DNA of 64,000 nt. Origin: Proteles cristata cristata. Taxonomy: Eukaryota > Chordata > Mammalia > Carnivora > Hyaenidae. A program made the translations under genes and the position numbers. The first letter of the stretch is position 1. Every line of letters starts with the position of its first letter. The stretch covers positions 1,088,001-1,152,000 of the forward strand of contig JAESUZ010003487.1 in NCBI GenBank assembly GCA_017311185.1. Reading direction: 5' to 3'. Of this stretch, positions 32,456 to 43,470 are shown piece by piece. Under the pieces are notes generated by a model. That model did not search any database. It saw nothing but the letters and a program-made list of their open reading frames with translations, and had not been told where the DNA came from.

Positions 32456-32885
32456 CTTCTTGAGCTGCAGTCATTTACAAACCGTATATACACTTGTGTT
32501 CCCTAATTTGACATTCGATCTGTATACTCGATTTATTTAATATTGCTTAGTATTTTTTCTCCAAATCTACTTACTGTTTGACTTATTTATTTTAAATTTG
32601 AAAATTTATTGAAGTATAACATGGATAAAAAGGCATGCAAAGCACAACTATATGTGAGGTGAACTTGTTTAAAAACAGAACACACCCTTGGCACCAGATC
32701 AAGAAGCAGAATGTCCCCTGCACCCCTAAAGGTCCCTCATGTCCCGTACAGTTATTATTCTGTAAAGGTGACCACTATCTTGATTTCTAACAGAATAGAT
32801 AGATTTTACCTGTTTTTGAGACTTCATGTGCATGGAATCATGCATTATGTACTTTTCGGGGGGAGAGGTCTGCCTTTTTACTTAA

Positions 32886-32893
32886 ATTAATTT

Positions 32894-32938
<45 letters not shown>

Positions 32939-32940
32939 TT
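32886..32940 (+). repeat. (ATTT)n microsatellite
   Basis: More than ten ATTT units at the junction of the L1 tail and the SINE tail. On the minus strand this is (AAAT)n, as expected from tail expansion. Confidence 0.92.
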
Positions 32941-33151
32941 ATCTTTATTTTTTAAATGTGTATTTATTTTTGAGAGAGAGAGAGTGCAAGCAGGGGAGGG
33001 ACAGAGAGAGAGGAAGACACAGAATCTGAAGCAGGCTCCAGGCTCTGAGCTGTCAGCACAGTGTCCGACACGGGGCTTGAACCTACAAACTGTGAGATCA
33101 TGACCTGAGCTGAAGCCAGACACTTAACTGACTGAGCCACCCAGGCGCCCC
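32940..33151 (-). mobile_element. Carnivore SINE, type B, in the L1 tail
   Basis: Head CCACCCAGGCGCCCC at 33137-33151. The A-rich end merges into (ATTT)n. TTAATTTTT occurs at 32887-32895 and again at about 33155, a possible target duplication. It is the innermost of three nested layers. Confidence 0.92.
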
Positions 33152-33608
33152 TAGTTAATTTTTTTAAATTTAACCCAAGTTAGTTAGCATATAGTGCACC
33201 AATGATTTCAGGACTAGATTCCTTAATGCCCCTTATCCATTTAGCCCATCCCCCCTCCCACAGCCCCTCCAGCAACCCTCTGTTTGTTCTCCATATTTAA
33301 GTCTCTTATGTTTTTGTCCCCCTCCCTGCTTTTATATTAGAGGTCGGACTTCTTCAACTCAATATTTTCCTTCTGAGATTTATCTACATTGTTGTAGTGT
33401 TGGTTCTTATTGCTGCATACATTTCATTGCATAAACATTTGTGCCTTTGTTGGTGGTTATTTGGATAATACCCAACTTGGACCATTATAAGCAGGGCTGT
33501 TAAAACATTTTTCATGTGTCTTGGATGAATATAAATATATGTTTCTGGGGGGTAAGTGCCTAGAGGTGGGATTGCTGAATCAGAGATGCATGTTTTCCAA
33601 TGTGGTTA

Positions 33609-33860
33609 CCAAATGTATTAATTTAGTTCAATATTTTGTATTTTGTTAAATGTTTATCCCATTTTTAAGAGTCAGAGAGACAGAGTGCAAGCAGGGAGGG
33701 GCAGAGAGAGGGAGACACAGAGTCTGAAGCAGGCTCCAGGCTCTGAGCTGTCAGCACAGAGCCTGACACAGGGCTTGAACTCACATGAGGTCATGACCTG
33801 AGCTGAAGTCAGCCACTTAACCAACTGAGCCGCCCAAGCAGCCCCCAAACATATTAATTT
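33609..33860 (-). mobile_element. Carnivore SINE, type B, antisense, with deletion
   Basis: The SINE is 33625-33844. The target repeat is CCAAATGTATTAATTT at 33609-33624 and CCAAACATATTAATTT at 33845-33860 (two differences). About ten bases are lost between TTGAACTCACA and TGAGGTCATGACC, and the head is altered to CCGCCCAAGCAGCCC. An older copy. Confidence 0.92.
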
Positions 33861-34288
33861 TAAAAGAAACCTTTACATCAGTAGGGCAACAAGCTCCACT
33901 TATCACAAACAAAGGACAACTGTACAAAATAAATACCATAAAAAGAAAACAATGTTACCAGACAATAGCTAGATAATGTCTGCCCCAAGCTCTGTGCCGG
34001 AGGCCTCACTTGCTCTCATGGGCAAATATTGAGGAGGTGTTAAAGGTGCTCTAGTACGAAACAGAGACTCTCTCCTTGATTAAAGGAACACCTGAGAGAC
34101 TATTGAAAAGATAGCTACTTTCTGTTATGTGCTTCAATGTCATTTAATGCTGTATTCTACCTAAAATCAGTAAGTATGCCGCAAGTAGTCAGTAAACTAC
34201 AATTTGTGGGGAAAAGAACTACATGATAACATGTAGTGAAAATATTTCTTTAATTCTGACATTTTATAGACTTGCAGTCTGTAGGCTA
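33861..34288. other. No gene seen
   Basis: Unique-looking AT-rich sequence. Confidence 0.35.
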
Positions 34289-34505
34289 GCAGCTCTCAAT
34301 TGCGTGTGATTTTGCCTTCCAGGGAATATTTGGCAACGTCTGGGGATATTTTTGATTGTTACCACTGTGGAGAGGGAAATCTACTGGCATCCAGCGGGTT
34401 GACGTGAGGCTTGCTGTTAAACATCCTACAATGCACAGGACAATTTCCCACCTGGAAACAAAGAATTATCCAGTCCACAATAGAGCTGAGACTGAGAAGC
34501 CCTGC
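34289..34505 (+). mobile_element. MER5-like hAT-Charlie DNA transposon relic
   Basis: Follows the MER5 order almost throughout: TTTGGCAACGTCTGGGGATA, TTTTTGATTGTTACCACTG, CTACTGGCATCCAGCGGG, AACATCCTACAATGCACAGG, AACAAAGAATTATCCAG and TGAGAAGCCCTG. The ends are diverged versions of CAGTGGTTCTCAA. The overlapping minus-strand frame of 75 codons is incidental. Confidence 0.88.
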
Positions 34506-36142
34506 TGTAGACTGAGATGTCACCATTATGCGGGCTCCTCCCTGGGAGCACAATAGAACTCTGCAGTGATCCAAGGGATTCTGCATTGAGAACCATTGAC
34601 TAGTACTTCCCCAGAGAACAAATGGAAAGTCAAGTGGTCAGTGTAATAGAGCAGTGTGGATATTCAGATCTGAGACCAGCTCCCTGCTCCTTTCACCTAC
34701 CTTTGAAACCAATACCTGATGAAGTCAATTTCACAGCAAGAAGAACAGGTTCTCCTTCCTAGGCTATAGACAGGTCCCTCAGATTCCCTCCCAAAGAAAT
34801 TAGGCTAATTACAACTTCCTACAAGTAAAAAAAGAAAGCATACTTTTAGTCATCTTATTTCTACTGCTGTCGACTTGATTGGCATTTTGGAAGAGAGTTG
34901 TTTCCCAGACCTTGCACCCTCACTGAAGCAAAGTGCATTTGGAAAAGCACTTATCTCTGCTTAGCTCTTTAGACTAGTGATGCCAAAGGAAACGTACTCA
35001 GTAATCTTTACATCTCCACGAAGTATTATAACAATATACATTGTCCCGATTATGAAACTCCAGGGTTTGATAATGAAGGGGAATTGGTGCCAGAGCTTGA
35101 ACTCAGATTTTCCTGTGGTTAGTTCTCTAGGCTCAATTACACCTTCTTTCATCATGAATTCAAGGTCCCTCGTCACTTTGGTCCAACAAGGAGGAAAAAA
35201 GATGAGGTAATGGAGAAGAATAAAAAGAAGTACTTAAAATCAAGAGAAACACACCATGTATTGGAAATCCAGTTAAATAGGAAGTCTGAGGGTAAGGAAA
35301 GCATTCTTCAGCACTACCAATACCAAAGTGCTTTGGAAGCAATCAATTATCTTAGCTATCATTTAATGGTATGGACTTTATCTAGATTAAATGAACATGG
35401 TAATCCTATTTACCATACAATAGGTTTGGTAAAGAAAATGTTCATTGATATCATCCTGAATTGCAATCTTTTTAATTAAGTATAAACATTTCTATTCAAA
35501 ATTAAAAATTGGACTTTCTTTGTGAGAAAGCTTTATCACGGATCCAGAAGTTATCTGTCAAAGACACGGTGTTTCAAAGAGATCTATTGTTTGACTTAGG
35601 AATTTCCCCTTGGAGTTTACTGGTAGGCATTTTTTGAGCACCCACTGGAAGAATTTGCATCAATCAATCAGTTCTTCTTTCTGACACCTTGAAATAATGT
35701 TTGAGAAACAAGCTTTTGGCTCAAGCCTCAGGATCTGACTTAAAATCAACAGTGGGAAACCTAGAAAAGCCCAGGTGAAGACAAAATTGGGTAGGACTTC
35801 ATATTAAAGAATTGATAAAAGAGAAAAGTGTGTTCTTATGAAGATTTTCAACCAAATACAAACTGTACATAAAAGCTCTGAGGGCATGAAGACAGTTTGA
35901 TAGAGCATCACCTGAGACTCCTTTGGGTGCTAACGATCTGCATAGAAATGAATGATTTTCTCTGAATTAAAGGAGATGACAAAAGGGTTCATATGGCTGC
36001 CTGTGTATAAACTAGCAGTATAAGTATTTTTTTTAACAGAGCAGCTGACAATGGGTCACAGATTTGTATCTTACTAAATAGGACATTTTTTAAAGTACTT
36101 AAATATTTAACATTTACCATCATTATCATTAAAAAAACAATA
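34506..36142. other. 1.6 kb with no gene or named repeat
   Basis: AT-rich unique-looking sequence. Overlapping frames of 60-89 codons at 34961-35479 on both strands have no domain. Confidence 0.4.
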
Positions 36143-36143
36143 G

Positions 36144-36386
36144 GATATTTGGGGCACCTGGGTAGGTCAGTGGTTAAGCGTCCAACTCTTGGCTTAGGCT
36201 AAGGTCATGATCTCACGGCTGGTGAGATCGAGCCCCACGTCAGGCTCTGTGCTGACAATGTAAATCCTGCTTGGAATTCTCTCTCGCCCTGTTTCTCTGC
36301 CCCTCCCCAACCTGTGCCCCCTCTTTATCTCTCTCAACATAAATAAATAAACATTTCTTAAAAGTCTTTTAAAAAATGAGATATTT
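36144..36386 (+). mobile_element. Carnivore SINE, sense, diverged
   Basis: The SINE is 36151-36379, starting GGGGCACCTGGGTAGGTCAG and ending AACATAAATAAATAAACATTT. The direct repeat GATATTT at 36144-36150 and 36380-36386 fits a short target duplication. Many substitutions (CTGACAATGTAAATCC in place of CTGACAGCTCAGAGCC) mark it as old. Confidence 0.92.
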
Positions 36387-36436
36387 TAACTCTAGTACTA
36401 CTAGTTAGAAATCATGGAGGCAGAGATGATCTGGTC

Positions 36437-36772
36437 CAGCCCTTCTCAATTTTCGGATCTCAGGACTCCTTTTCCTGCCTCAGAATTATTGACAGCCCGA
36501 TAGATTTCATGTGGAATATATCTATTGATATTTGTAGTATTAGATACTAAAACTAAAAATAATTTTAAAACACAAGAAAACATAAGCACACATTCAGAGT
36601 GATGACATCATCACATGCCATGGCATCTCTGGAGACCATGGACTGAGAACATGGAGTGAAAAAGGAAAACAATGCCTTTAGTGTCACCATGAAAATAGTT
36701 TTGACCGTAAGGGTAACCTGAGGGGCCTTGGGACCCCCCAGATGTTCCCGGACATTTGTTGAGAACAACTGA
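36437..36772. mobile_element. Probable hAT-type DNA transposon relic
   Basis: TTCTCAA at 36443-36449 and TTGAGAA at 36759-36765 form inverted ends. The left part (CTCAGGACTCCTTTTCCTG, TATCTATTGATATTTGTAG, TACTAAAACTAAAAATAA) resembles a Charlie/MER1-group element. Two small palindromes, GTGATGACATCATCAC and ATGCCATGGCAT, lie inside at 36600-36625. Confidence 0.55.
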
Positions 36773-37729
36773 CCTTGCCCAAGACTTCGTTCATTGATAA
36801 GGAGACAAAGGCCTAGAAGGGCCTAGAGATGACAGGTGGAAAAATGTTAAAATGTGCCCACACAAATGTGCACCCAGATGTATGCGCACAAACGTGTGGT
36901 CCCATATAGTTGGGGACAGCGTGCTCTAGAACCTGTCCTATGCAGGCAAGATGACAAGTGCCCCTGACACATAGGATTCTTTTTATGAGAACAGTGTAGA
37001 GGGTGAGTTGGGCAAGCTGACCTTTAGAACTTGCCTTGCACTTCTCATGGCCTCAGGGAGAAAGAGAGATTTCTTGCAGGTAGACTATCAACTAAACTGG
37101 GAAGGAGTCGAATTGCAAATGTTAAGTCCTCTGAGAGAGGATCTTTCCCTATTAAAGGCTCTTGTGCTTAAAGCAGCAGACTTCTGCTCGAATCCCAATT
37201 TCTCTGACTTGGAGGGCTCGCCCCAGGTCTGCAGAACGAAAGAGTCATTTGAAAAGAGAAGTCTTAATTGGCGGTTTGTTGTTTTTGGAGTTGTAGCCAG
37301 ACCCTGAAGGAAAGATGCAGTGCCATTTAAATTACAGAAAAGAAACAATTTTTCAGCAATGCCCAAAACAGAGCTTGTATATGCTATTTGAATGCGTGGT
37401 GAGGAAAACATCTCCCTTCAAGTTAATGTCATTTGTATGGTTTTATTTATTTGTCTTATGGGTAAAGGAAACATATGGGTTTAGAACATCATTGTTTGGA
37501 TTAAGCTACCTTCCCTCATGCTCTCCAAAGAGGAGTTGTTTTTGAGGCTTACTGTGTTCTTACAAGTTTACACCCCCAAATCAATGAAATCACAATAGTT
37601 CTTTGGCTGGTCTTAGCTTTGACGTTGAACATTTCTTCTTATCAAGGGAGATGTCATCTATACTCCTAAGCTTTTAACTGTAAATAAATAGAAAACTGGT
37701 AAAGCATTTGAATGGGCTTGTAGCAGATA
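36773..37729. other. No gene seen
   Basis: Frames of 99 codons (plus, 37008-37307) and 107 codons (minus, 37088-37411) overlap each other and lack recognisable domains or splice context. Confidence 0.35.
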
Positions 37730-37870
37730 AATAACAGGAAGAGCAATGCGTTGAAGTCCGAAGTCTAAATTTAAATCTAGGCTCTTCATTTATCAGATAG
37801 TGAGTTTGGAAATGATTGGCTCTTCTCGTCTATACAACGGGACCACTGGTACCAGTGTCACATAGCCCCA
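37730..37870 (+). mobile_element. MIR SINE relic, sense
   Basis: AATCTAGGCTCTTCATTTATC, then ATTGGCTCTTCTCGTCTATAC and AACGGGACCACTGG fit forward MIR. Confidence 0.55.
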
Positions 37871-37924
37871 GCATTAAGGGAAATAGCTGGCTGCTTGTGA
37901 TACCAGAAAACCTAGGATGCTTGG

Positions 37925-38070
37925 TGTCCTTATGCTCGCTCTGCAAACCACAGTGACTTGGGCCAAGTGGCGCCTCTTCCCTCTGGACTCAGAAAGATGC
38001 TTATCCACCAAATGGGGACAGCGCCTGACCTAGTCATAGGCCAGTAAATATTAGCCATTCTTGTTTTAAT
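37925..38070 (+). mobile_element. Second MIR relic, sense
   Basis: CAGTGACTTGGGCCAAGTGG, CGCCTCTTCCCTCTGGACTC, CCAAATGGGGACAGCG and CAGTAAATATTAGCCATTC follow forward MIR. It may be a tandem neighbour of the preceding relic. Confidence 0.6.
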
Positions 38071-39345
38071 TATTAATAAAATGGTATTTTCAGTAGGGGA
38101 AAATTTAGTGGGACAGTCCGAAATCTGTCCTAGCCCAAATCAATAGTATTTCTGGAGCCGAGATACCCTAACTCCACCGGAGCCCAGCAATTAAGGAAAG
38201 TCTTGCTCTGTCACATGAGATGCATTCTTGTGGTATTTCTCTCATTATTCTAATTAAGGAATGATTTATAGAACACATATTTGTGTGGTTGGAAAATTAT
38301 ACTTTAAAACCTTTGCCTTCCAAACCAAGTACCGGCTTTGAGCTGAGGCAGTAACTATGGTACCCACAAGCCTACCAGGTATAATCCTACTCTGACTGCC
38401 ACCGTGACTGTGACATGTTAGGCCGGAGGGCAACACAGAGCTATCATCAGCTTGCATCAGCTCCTTGCAAGACACCTAACTGTGGTATTTGCAAGTATTT
38501 TAATGTCTGATTGAAAAAAGAGATGGTCATTTGAAAACATTATTTCAGAATGGTTCCACTATATGTATGTTTCCTGTGTTCAGGTTCCTGGATGGAGGAT
38601 CTTTGATCCAATGCACGTTAGTACTTTACGTATGTAAGACTATCCTAGTGCTAGCTACAAAGATGTTCAAAAAGTGTTCGCTGAATCGAATGGAAGATTC
38701 CTTATTACACGTCCTTCATTTTCCTAACAATTATCATTATATATTTTATTAAAATCATCTGTAGGAAAAGTCTCTTTAAAAAATCAGAGACTAAATTTGG
38801 CAGCAAGGGTCACTATAGACCAGAGTTTGTTTTATTGTCTTCTTAATTCTGAACATGCACAGAATTATAATTTACAAGGGCACAAATTGAGTAGTAAGAA
38901 AATGAAACTTACAAATGCAAACTTATCATGAAAACTCATGAAATCCTGAGTTGGCAGAAGTAATTCTGGGATATGTATAGGAAAATGTGATACTTGCATT
39001 TCTCAAGCAGATAAGACCTAAATTCAATGAAATGTTTGCAAAGTTCTACTAAAAAATTGGCCCTGGATAATGCATCAAGTTATATAAATATTAATTTGGA
39101 AAACTGATGAGTACAGCTGCATTTTGAGTTTGCCAAATCATCATAGAATTATGGAATAATAACAATAGAAGAAATGGCTAAGTTAAAAAAAGCAAATCCC
39201 CTCTCTCTTTGTTGCAATATTTCACTGTTAAATAGAAAGCTTCTCCAGAGAGGATCTGAAGATAAACCTGAAGCTCACCTACCCTTGAGGTTTTATGTTT
39301 TGTAACCTTAAATTTCCTTGATTGTTTATTACCTGTCTGGGTTAG
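38071..39345. other. No gene seen
   Basis: AT-rich unique-looking sequence with short frames only (up to 73 codons). Confidence 0.4.
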
Positions 39346-39347
39346 GG

Positions 39348-39368
39348 TTTTTTTTTTTTTTTTTTTTA
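39348..39368 (+). repeat. Poly(T) run
   Basis: About 20 uninterrupted T residues followed by TTAATTTAATTAC. It may be the tail of an antisense retroposon whose body I cannot identify. Confidence 0.8.
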
Positions 39369-39493
39369 ATTTAATTACTTGCAACAAAAGCATTGTAACT
39401 CATAGAAAGATTACATTTCCTCTTCAATATTTTACCCTGTAGTGGGTACTGGCAGTTCCCTATGATGCATCAATTATTGCTTCTTCTTTCCTT

Positions 39494-39580
39494 GAAAAGG
39501 AGAGGGAGAAGGAGAAGAATGAGGAGAAGGAGATGAATCAAAAGGAGAAGGAAGAGGAGACGGAGAAGAGAAGGAAGATT
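39494..39580 (+). repeat. Purine-rich (GGAGAA)-type tract
   Basis: Almost all purines on the plus strand with loose GGAGAA/GGAAGA periodicity. The opposite strand reads as a Leu-rich frame (39470-39787), which is a composition effect. Confidence 0.85.
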
Positions 39581-40229
39581 TTGTTCATGTATCTCAGGGG
39601 AGACTGATCTTACTCCAGGTTCCAGAGATGAGCATTTCTCCAGCTTTGTATCTTCTGTGGGGTCAGCTCCCCTCATGGTGGTCAAATGATTACCAACAAT
39701 CAGGGAGAAGTCTTTACTTTTCATCCACATCCAAGAGAGAACAAGTATTTCTAATTCTATATTCTGAACAAGAGGTCTCCGATTCACTTAGACTTAGGTC
39801 ACATGCCCAGCAGGTAACCAATAATTTTGGCCAGAGGGGAGGAAATGTGTTGATTTGATTAACCCATGCATAGGCCATCAGAGGGGCAAGTGGAGTCAAC
39901 TGTTGCAGTTAGAAAGGGGTGAATAAGGAATAAATGCTGAGTAGGTAGGCTTGCCAGACTTAGCAAATAAAAATGCCTAGAACTCAGCTAAATGTGAATT
40001 TCAGGTAAGCAGCAAATAGTTTTTAACATAGGCATGTCCCCAAAATTGCATGGTACATACTTATACTAGAAAGAATGTTATTTTTCTGAAATTTACATTT
40101 CTGATCAAATTTAACTGGGTGTCTGGCTACCATGTTTACAGAGATAAACATCACAATACGTATAACAGCTCTGGGTGGGGAATTTGGGTGGTTATTATCA
40201 TCTGTAATAATGACTACAATCTGAGTAAC
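39581..40229. other. No gene seen
   Basis: Unique-looking sequence. No repeat family recognised. Confidence 0.35.
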
Positions 40230-40452
40230 CAATTGTATGTCAAGGATCTTATTTAAATCAATACTAATCCTGTTAATATCATAGTAAAGTAGGTATCATT
40301 ATCATTATATTATCCCTATTTTGCATGTAAGAAAAATGTTAGGCTCAGAAAAGGTAATTAATTCAGGATCACAGAGCAAATTAAGTCACTGACCTGGGGA
40401 ACAAAGTCTCTAATCTCATTGTCTGACTCCAACACGTCCATACCTCTTTGAC
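40230..40452 (-). mobile_element. MIR SINE relic, antisense
   Basis: TTATATTATCCCTATTTTGCATG, AGGCTCAGAAAAGGTAATTAA, AGGATCACAGAGCAAATTAAG and TCTGACTCCAACACG follow reverse-complement MIR. Confidence 0.75.
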
Positions 40453-42205
40453 CTTTTAGGAAAGGTTGGTATGAGAAGGACATACCTCTATCCCTACTCA
40501 ATCATTTCCATGCCCCTTTCCTATGACTCTAAAAGTTTTCTTCAACTTTAAGCATGATCCTCTTTAAAATATGGCTCCAGGGCTCAAGAGAAAATATCTG
40601 GAGAATGGAGAAAATAAGATGACATTCAAGACCAGCTGATGGGAAGGCCCTGTACACTTGAGCTTTCTTTGAAGAATGCTTTTTCCCATCAGTGTACGAA
40701 TGTGTCCCAAGAAGTTCTTCTGTTAGTGATAGCTCAAAATTCACATATCTTCCGTGCGATTGATTTCAAACACTCCAAAAGGCTGTATGTATCTCCACAG
40801 CAAAGTTCATCATCTCAGGAAATCGTTCATTTAGGAAGGTCTTAACGTTGAACACGAAGCCGCCACACTGCAGATCAAGGCTTTTGACCCATTCTCAAGT
40901 GCACATAAAATGGCAGCTATCACAAACAGAATCGCTCAATCAAGTCCTTAGTCAGGATTCTCTTCTGCTCATAAAATTCATACAGTTCATTTTTCTTTTC
41001 CTCTCCAGATCAAGTTCCCAAACCCATAATCAATTTTTTAAAAACCTCATTGTTTTTGAGCATTTTCCAAGTTGGTTCACCACACTCAAGTTCCAATCAG
41101 GTCTCTAATGACCTGTGCGTGTTCCAGCTAGGTCCTTGCCTTCCCAGCCAGACTCCTGTGTCTCACTAGTGATGACAGGTGGGCGGCAGCAGGGACTGGG
41201 TGGGGGTGGGGGGGTACGCTGTTGGAGCGGTGAGATGGTTAAGTGTGCTTCCATAAGTAACAGAATAATCCTTCCAGCTGCAAAGGATGGCCACTCATTT
41301 CCAGGTGTTGTTGGCAAAGCAATTGGAGCGAAGAACTTGCTCCCCAGTTCTCTTCTTGGGGCAGTGCCCTCTTACTAAATCTTCACGCTCACATAACTGT
41401 GAGGTTGGACATGAGGAGAGAATGCTCAGGATCAGTTGCCAGCACTGCCTGGAAGAGGTGGGAACTATGTGGACATCTCGCAGTACAAAGATGGCTTCAT
41501 TTCGGGACATCTCAGCAGCCTGACGTGGTGGGCTGGAGTGGCAAAGGCAGTTTGCCATGGCTGGGTGACTTCGACCTTCATGTGAATTTAACAAATCAAA
41601 ATACAACTTGTGTATGTCCTCCCCCCACCCCCATATCCCTATTCATGCATTAATGCTGATAACCACTTTCACAAAAGCACGTAAGACATTTTTTACCTTA
41701 CTGGTTAGTATTTATTTTACATATCACTGTAAATATCACCTCAGATGTTTTTCTGTTCATTCTGCACAGAATGGATCCTTCCTACCCTTTCCTCATTCCT
41801 CTTTATTGATTCAATTCTTGTCAGATTATGACTCGATCCTGTCTGGTTCATTTATGCTTTCATTTTCTGTGTGACAATTTAACACGGTTGCTTTGTATTT
41901 AATGTGGTCCTTTATAGAAGCACAATGGCTTAATTTGGCTCACCTGTATCTTTAATGACAGTATATTTTTATCATATTTCATGTTATTCATTAAAAATTG
42001 TCTCATGCCCAATCCAGCCCCCAGAGAATTTTTGTACACACATTTCCTCTGGCTGGCTGACTTTGAACAGTGATTGTAACTCGGAAATATTAGGTGGCCA
42101 GTTGTATGTAAAGTATTCAGAGCACGTTTATATCTCAAGTTGGTTTCTCTGTGCCATCTTAGCCTCTGGGATCACTTTTTGTGCCTTTACTGTGAATACT
42201 CACAG
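40453..42205. other. 1.75 kb with no gene or named repeat
   Basis: Unique-looking sequence with a G-rich patch at 41191-41216. Minus frames of up to 103 codons (41295-41606) and overlapping plus frames (41287-41523, 41399-41653) have no domain. 41760-42130 is ordered AT-rich sequence without repeat features. Confidence 0.4.
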
Positions 42206-42465
42206 CCAACAAAGCTATGTTTTTTTTTGTTTTTTTAAAATATTTTTATTTATTTCTAGGAGAGAGAGAGAGAGAGACAGCGTGAAGAGGGGAGGGTCAG
42301 AGAGAGAGGAAGACACAGACTCCGAAATAGGCTCCAGGCTCTGAGCTGGCAGTCAGCACAGAGCCCGACACGGGGCTCAAACCCACTACCGCGAGATCAT
42401 GACCTAAGCGAAAGCCGGATGTTTAACCGACTTAGCCACCCAGGCGCCCCCAACAAAGCTATGTT
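42206..42465 (-). mobile_element. Carnivore SINE, type A, antisense
   Basis: The SINE is 42222-42449. A perfect 16-bp target duplication CCAACAAAGCTATGTT is at 42206-42221 and 42450-42465. The body keeps TTTCTAGGAGAG and CCTAAGCGAAAGCC. The B box segment reads GGGCTCAAACCC, one change from the functional form. Confidence 0.97.
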
Positions 42466-43005
42466 AACATTAGCCTGATCCAAATAGGAAATTCAGTGGG
42501 CTGTGAAAAGATATCACATCATGTACTCAAATGTGTCTCAGTTCTGATCTCTGTAAGCAATCTTAATTTTGGAAACTTTTCCAAATATTTTTACCATGTG
42601 TTGTATCACACATTTGGGTTATCATCTTAAAAAGCACATACATAATGAAAGGGAAGCTGACAAGCTAGAAACAAATTCATGCAAATTGCTTCTAATACTC
42701 TGTTATGCCTCTGGCTTTTTCATTGTGAATTAACAAATGCTTCACTTTAACTCAGTGGAGACTCAGAGGGGCTGTGGAGGGCCACCGGAAGGGATATTTT
42801 TCAGTCGGGGATTTGCTACGCCACTCAGAACGTGGCCTGCCTCGTTCCTGCTTCCACTAAACCTCTCTCTAATGCATTATCCCACTATATAGTCCCCTTC
42901 CTAGATATTTTGCTTCTGTACCTTTCAGCTTCATCCGACTGCAGGGAGCTACCTACAGTTTGTGTTTCTCCTGCAGTTTTTCTGCTGGCTCTTATCTCTT
43001 TGTAT
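42466..43005. other. No gene seen
   Basis: Unique-looking sequence. A 78-codon frame at 42832-43068 runs into the SINE tail and is not credible. Confidence 0.35.
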
Positions 43006-43290
43006 TTTCCTCTGCCTTATTTTTTTTTCTTTTTTTTCTTTTTCAATTTTATTATTATTATTTTTTAATGTTTTTATTTATTTCTAGGAGAGAGAGAGAG
43101 AGACAGCGTGAGCAGGGGAGGGTCAGAGAGAGAGGGAGTCACAGACTGAAACAGGCTCCAGGCTCTGAACTGGCAGTCAGCACAGAGCCCGATGCGGGGC
43201 TCGAACCCACTACCTCGAGATCATGACCCAAGGGAAAGTCAGACGCTTAACCGACTAAGCCACCCAGGCGCCCCTTTCCTCTGCCTTATT
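43006..43290 (-). mobile_element. Carnivore SINE, type A, antisense, long tail
   Basis: The SINE is 43022-43274. A perfect 16-bp target duplication TTTCCTCTGCCTTATT is at 43006-43021 and 43275-43290. The tail is about 50 bp of interrupted T and (ATT)n. Long tail and perfect duplication point to a young insertion. Confidence 0.97.
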
Positions 43291-43299
43291 AACCAGCTA

Positions 43300-43470
43300 T
43301 ATGTATTTTTCTCGGAGTGTTTACTGCATCACAAGCAATGGTCTAGGCTTTGGGATGTTAACAAGAGCAATACAAAACACCTGCCCCTACATAGAGCTTA
43401 CGTGTAGCAGCAGGGTCAGGAGGACAGACACTAAATAAGCATATGATATGTCAGGTGGTGATAAAGGAGA
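43300..43470. mobile_element. Probable L2-type relic
   Basis: TGGTCTAGGCTTTGGGATGTT, CCCCTACATAGAGCTTACG and ACACTAAATAAGCATATGA, TCAGGTGGTGATAAAGG follow a common old LINE-2/MIR-related order. Family and strand are uncertain. Confidence 0.5.

Larger units (their letters stand above)
32864..33345 (-). mobile_element. Younger carnivore L1 3' fragment inserted in the old L1
   Basis: A short direct repeat AGAGGTC at 32864-32870 and 33339-33345 brackets the insert. From 33152 it has the TTAACCCAAGTTAGTTAGCAT and CCTTAATGCCCCTTATCC segment of carnivore L1 tails, in antisense. Its T-rich left end holds an (ATTT)n run and a SINE. It is 5'-truncated. Confidence 0.7.
32585..33608 (-). mobile_element. 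Old L1 3' UTR, antisense, carrying two nested insertions
   Basis: The left part (TTTATTGAAGTATAACATGG, ACCAGATCAAGAAGCAGAATG, GGTGACCACTATCTTGATTTC, CATGGAATCATGCATTATGTAC) continues after the insert at about 33346. There it carries TTCTTCAACTCAATATTTTCC, GATTTATCTACATTGTTGTAG and GGGATTGCTGAATCAGAG. This order is that of an old L1M 3' region read backwards. Confidence 0.75.
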
